From: Conidiobolus incongruus B7586
Lineage: Eukaryota; Entomophthoromycota; Entomophthoromycetes; Entomophthorales; Conidiobolaceae
Length of the DNA: 10,840 bases
Assembly: GCA_000697335.1 (NCBI GenBank)
Contig: JNEM01014996.1
Span: 1 to 10,840, forward strand
Direction of reading: 5' to 3'
Below the pieces are notes generated by a model, which saw only the letters and a list, made by a program, of their open reading frames with translations, had not been told where the DNA came from and did not search any database. Positions 8,588-10,840 of this stretch are shown piece by piece; position 1 is the first letter of the stretch; each line of letters starts with the position of its first letter. The translations under genes and the position numbers were made by a program.

Positions 8588-8743
8588 CTTTAAATCTTTT
8601 GTACTTTATTACTTAACGAGAAGTCAACCAAGTTCCAATTTTTCTCCGTAAATAGTCTCTTTTCTTCACCATTTCAATTTAATCCCTCTATAATACTTGT
8701 TAAAAATTAACAATATAAAAAAATAATCAAGCTACCAACAAGC

Positions 8744-8749
8744 AATAAA
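8744..8749 (+). terminator. Candidate poly(A) signal of ISU1
   Basis: AATAAA lies 157 nt past the ISU1 stop and is the first exact copy after it. Position is plausible, but the motif is cheap in this composition. Confidence 0.35.
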
Positions 8750-8879
8750 TTATATTATAAATCAAATTATATTTCACACTAAGTCTTTATTTTAGATTCC
8801 CTCTTTTACATTAATTTTTTCTTTTCTCCTATAGTAAATTACTCTTTTTCATCTTCAATTATCTTTATCACCATTAGAT

Positions 8880-8903
8880 ATCTACCGAATTTATCCGGCA
8901 GAT
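8880..8903. other. Imperfect hairpin downstream of ISU1
   Basis: ATCTACCG (8880-8887) and CGGCAGAT (8896-8903) pair over 8 bp with one mismatch around an 8-nt loop. It is one of the few CpG-containing spots in this flank. Function is unknown. Confidence 0.25.
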
Positions 8904-9471
8904 CTTTCAGAATATCTCAACCTGATTTCTAATTAATTATATCAAGTTCACCAATCCATTATTAACTCTCTATCCAATCAAATTGATTTTAATTAATCAA
9001 TCTATTTTATCCATTATTAAAAATAATAATATTAACATTTGAGTGAATTAATAAAAGTTTCTCCAAATAATTTATTATTTCCAAAATGTATATGCCTATC
9101 TGGAAAAATTTTAATTATATTCATCAAATAAATAATATTAATGTATATTCTCTGAAAAATTCTGATATTTCTACTATAAAGCAAAGAGCTAATATTTAAT
9201 ATACTTCATTATTTTTATAAAAAAACATATAATATAATTTTATATAAAAAACTTGAATTATTTATATTTAATATTAATTTATAGTTGATTAACCTGTATT
9301 AAAAATTTGATATAAATACATTTATTTAAAATTTTTTAAATTCAGAATTTAAATATATATCAAATATATTAAAAATTATTGGTTAACATATCCATGTACA
9401 CCCTCAATACACTGATTATATGCCAATTGTTTAATTAAATATATTTTTGATTAGTTACAAGCACTTTCCAA

Positions 9472-9491
9472 AGATAATAGCGTCATTATCT
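9472..9491. promoter_or_regulatory. Palindromic pair of GATA motifs
   Basis: AGATAAT (9472-9478) and ATTATCT (9485-9491) form a perfect 7-bp inverted repeat with the loop AGCGTC. Each arm contains AGATAA, matching the HGATAR core of fungal GATA factors. No nearby gene starts here, so a regulatory role is only a possibility. Confidence 0.25.
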
Positions 9492-10491
9492 ATTTTTTAA
9501 ACATGTCTCTAAGCCAAAATAAATTGATGTATTATTTATTTTATACTTTAAATCACATTATGAAAATATTAGAGTTATTCTTTTTCATATTTTAAAATTC
9601 ATCCATTAAAAATGAAAATTAATTCAACTTTATCAGATATAGTTAAAATGTTGAAAAAAACAACAAATTATTTAGTTGAAATTATTTTGAAAAATTAGAT
9701 ACTCATTTTAATTTACAATAAATATAAATAATATTTGCAGTATCAAAGGTCCAGTATAGTTAATAAAATATAAATGGATTAGAATATATATGTTCCTTAT
9801 CTAAAAATTATTGATAGCAGTCAATATAGTCCTTGTTGATATTGCCAACTTTGAAAAATGTTAAATATATCCCTTTGACCAAATTACATATATTTACCAT
9901 TTATGTCAATTAAACCAAATTTTTCGAATCATACATATTAAAATTTTTTATTAACTTATATAGTAATTATTTATATTTAAATTTAAATAATATTGAATCG
10001 ATATTCAGAAACAAAATTAATATTCTATAAATAAAGATTATGTTAAACAAATTTGTTATATTAATCATAATTAATAAATATAGTGTGTATTATGAAATTA
10101 TTTTAAAGCATAGGCTAAAGTATATATTCATAGTTAGCGTTAATACAAATAGGAGATAGATTTATATTTATTTTTTTATACATAAAATACAACTAATAAA
10201 TTAATGAAAAGAATTAAACTTGATTATTATCAGTATATAGATATTATTATAGAAATAAAATAATGCACCTTTTATAAAATTAATATCGAATATAATTTTC
10301 TATATATATTCATATATATCAAATTAATACCCTGCTTTATTATTAATAACTCTTTCTCATACTTTTAATAAACTATTAATAACCAAGTTGCAATTCTTTT
10401 TATTTGACTGCAATTCATTAATTTATATAATAATGTAAATTGTTTGTAAAATTATAATTTCTTAACAATATATCAGTTAATTACCAGAAAA

Positions 10492-10535
<44 letters not shown>
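10492..10535 (+). repeat. (AAT)14 microsatellite
   Basis: Fourteen uninterrupted AAT units run from 10492 to 10533, ending in AATAAA-type sequence. The lack of interruptions suggests a young, length-variable tract. Confidence 0.95.
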
Positions 10536-10539
<4 letters not shown>

Positions 10540-10840
10540 GGCTAAAATCTAGTGAATATACTTAATATGGTAATTTTCTTAAATTAATTTTATTTTAAAA
10601 ATTTTTTATAACTTTGATTTTATGAATTATATAATTATAATACAAAATAACAGTTATTCTCAATTAAAATCAAAAATGCTATTTAAAAATTAATATTTTT
10701 TAAATAAAAATATATAAAATTTATTATTTATTTTCAAAATTTTAGGGGCAGAATAAAAAGACCATATTTAAATATTATTTGGTATTATTATATATTTATT
10801 TATAAATAAATTATTGATCTATTATATTTTAATATTATTA

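Larger units (their letters stand above)
8588..9000 (+). other. C-skewed, pyrimidine-rich ISU1 3' flank
   Basis: There is no coding frame here. From 8641 to 9000 the plus strand has by my count about 71 C to 17 G, unlike the rest of the spacer. A run ending TTTTCTCCTATAG near 8821-8834 resembles a 3' splice site. Two CCAAT strings lie near 8951 and 8973. It may be part of a long 3' UTR, a non-coding transcript or the edge of an unseen transcription unit; nothing decides between these. Confidence 0.4.
9001..10840. other. A+T-rich spacer, no gene
   Basis: No supported reading frame, tRNA or named repeat is seen on either strand. A slightly less A/T-rich stretch runs from about 9380 to 9530 and includes the GATA palindrome. 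The only tRNA-like string, TTCGAATC near 9924, lacks a pairing T-stem. An AAT microsatellite lies near the right end. Confidence 0.55.

Noticed and set aside
9918-9935. TTCGAATC as a tRNA T-loop
   Set aside because: No flanking G/C-paired T-stem, acceptor stem or anticodon arm can be drawn around it.

Overview
This is a very A+T-rich eukaryotic nuclear window (intergenic DNA is mostly A/T, with long TA runs and an AAT microsatellite) that carries two well-supported spliced protein genes. Their introns are 48-55 nt, with GT donors, AG acceptors and CTAAT/CTTAAC-like branch sites. The mitochondrial Fe-S scaffold protein has a fungal-style sequence, and the chromatin protein belongs to the RSC/SWI-SNF Rsc7 family. 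I therefore read the window as an A+T-rich fungal chromosome. Keeping animal-like double PHD fingers on an Rsc7 protein suggests a lineage outside the well-studied Dikarya, but the exact taxon cannot be read from this sequence.

Layout: 1-1900 is extremely A+T-rich DNA with no supported gene; its first 1.6 kb holds no CpG. 1901-4240 (minus strand, two exons) encodes a 763-residue protein with an AT-hook, an acidic disordered region, an Rsc7/Swp82 (SAY-type) domain, a Cys3-His cluster and two C-terminal PHD fingers. This is the domain plan of animal PHF10/SAYP, the PBAF-complex subunit. 4241-8011 is a 3.8-kb gap between divergent genes. It holds an inverted pair of CCAAT boxes, a leader hairpin, a few less A+T-rich islands with short open stretches, and four 10-12-bp repeat units. 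8012-8587 (plus strand, three exons) is ISU1/ISCU, the mitochondrial iron-sulfur cluster scaffold, preceded by a TATA box and a CCAAT box. 8588-10840 has no supported gene; it begins with a strongly C-over-G-skewed, pyrimidine-rich stretch and contains small hairpins and the AAT repeat.

The two genes have unrelated jobs (nuclear chromatin remodelling and mitochondrial Fe-S assembly) and are transcribed away from each other. Nothing indicates an operon-like link. The most notable item is the fungal SAY/Rsc7-plus-double-PHD architecture. I saw no tRNA, rRNA or CRISPR array, and no mobile element I could name.
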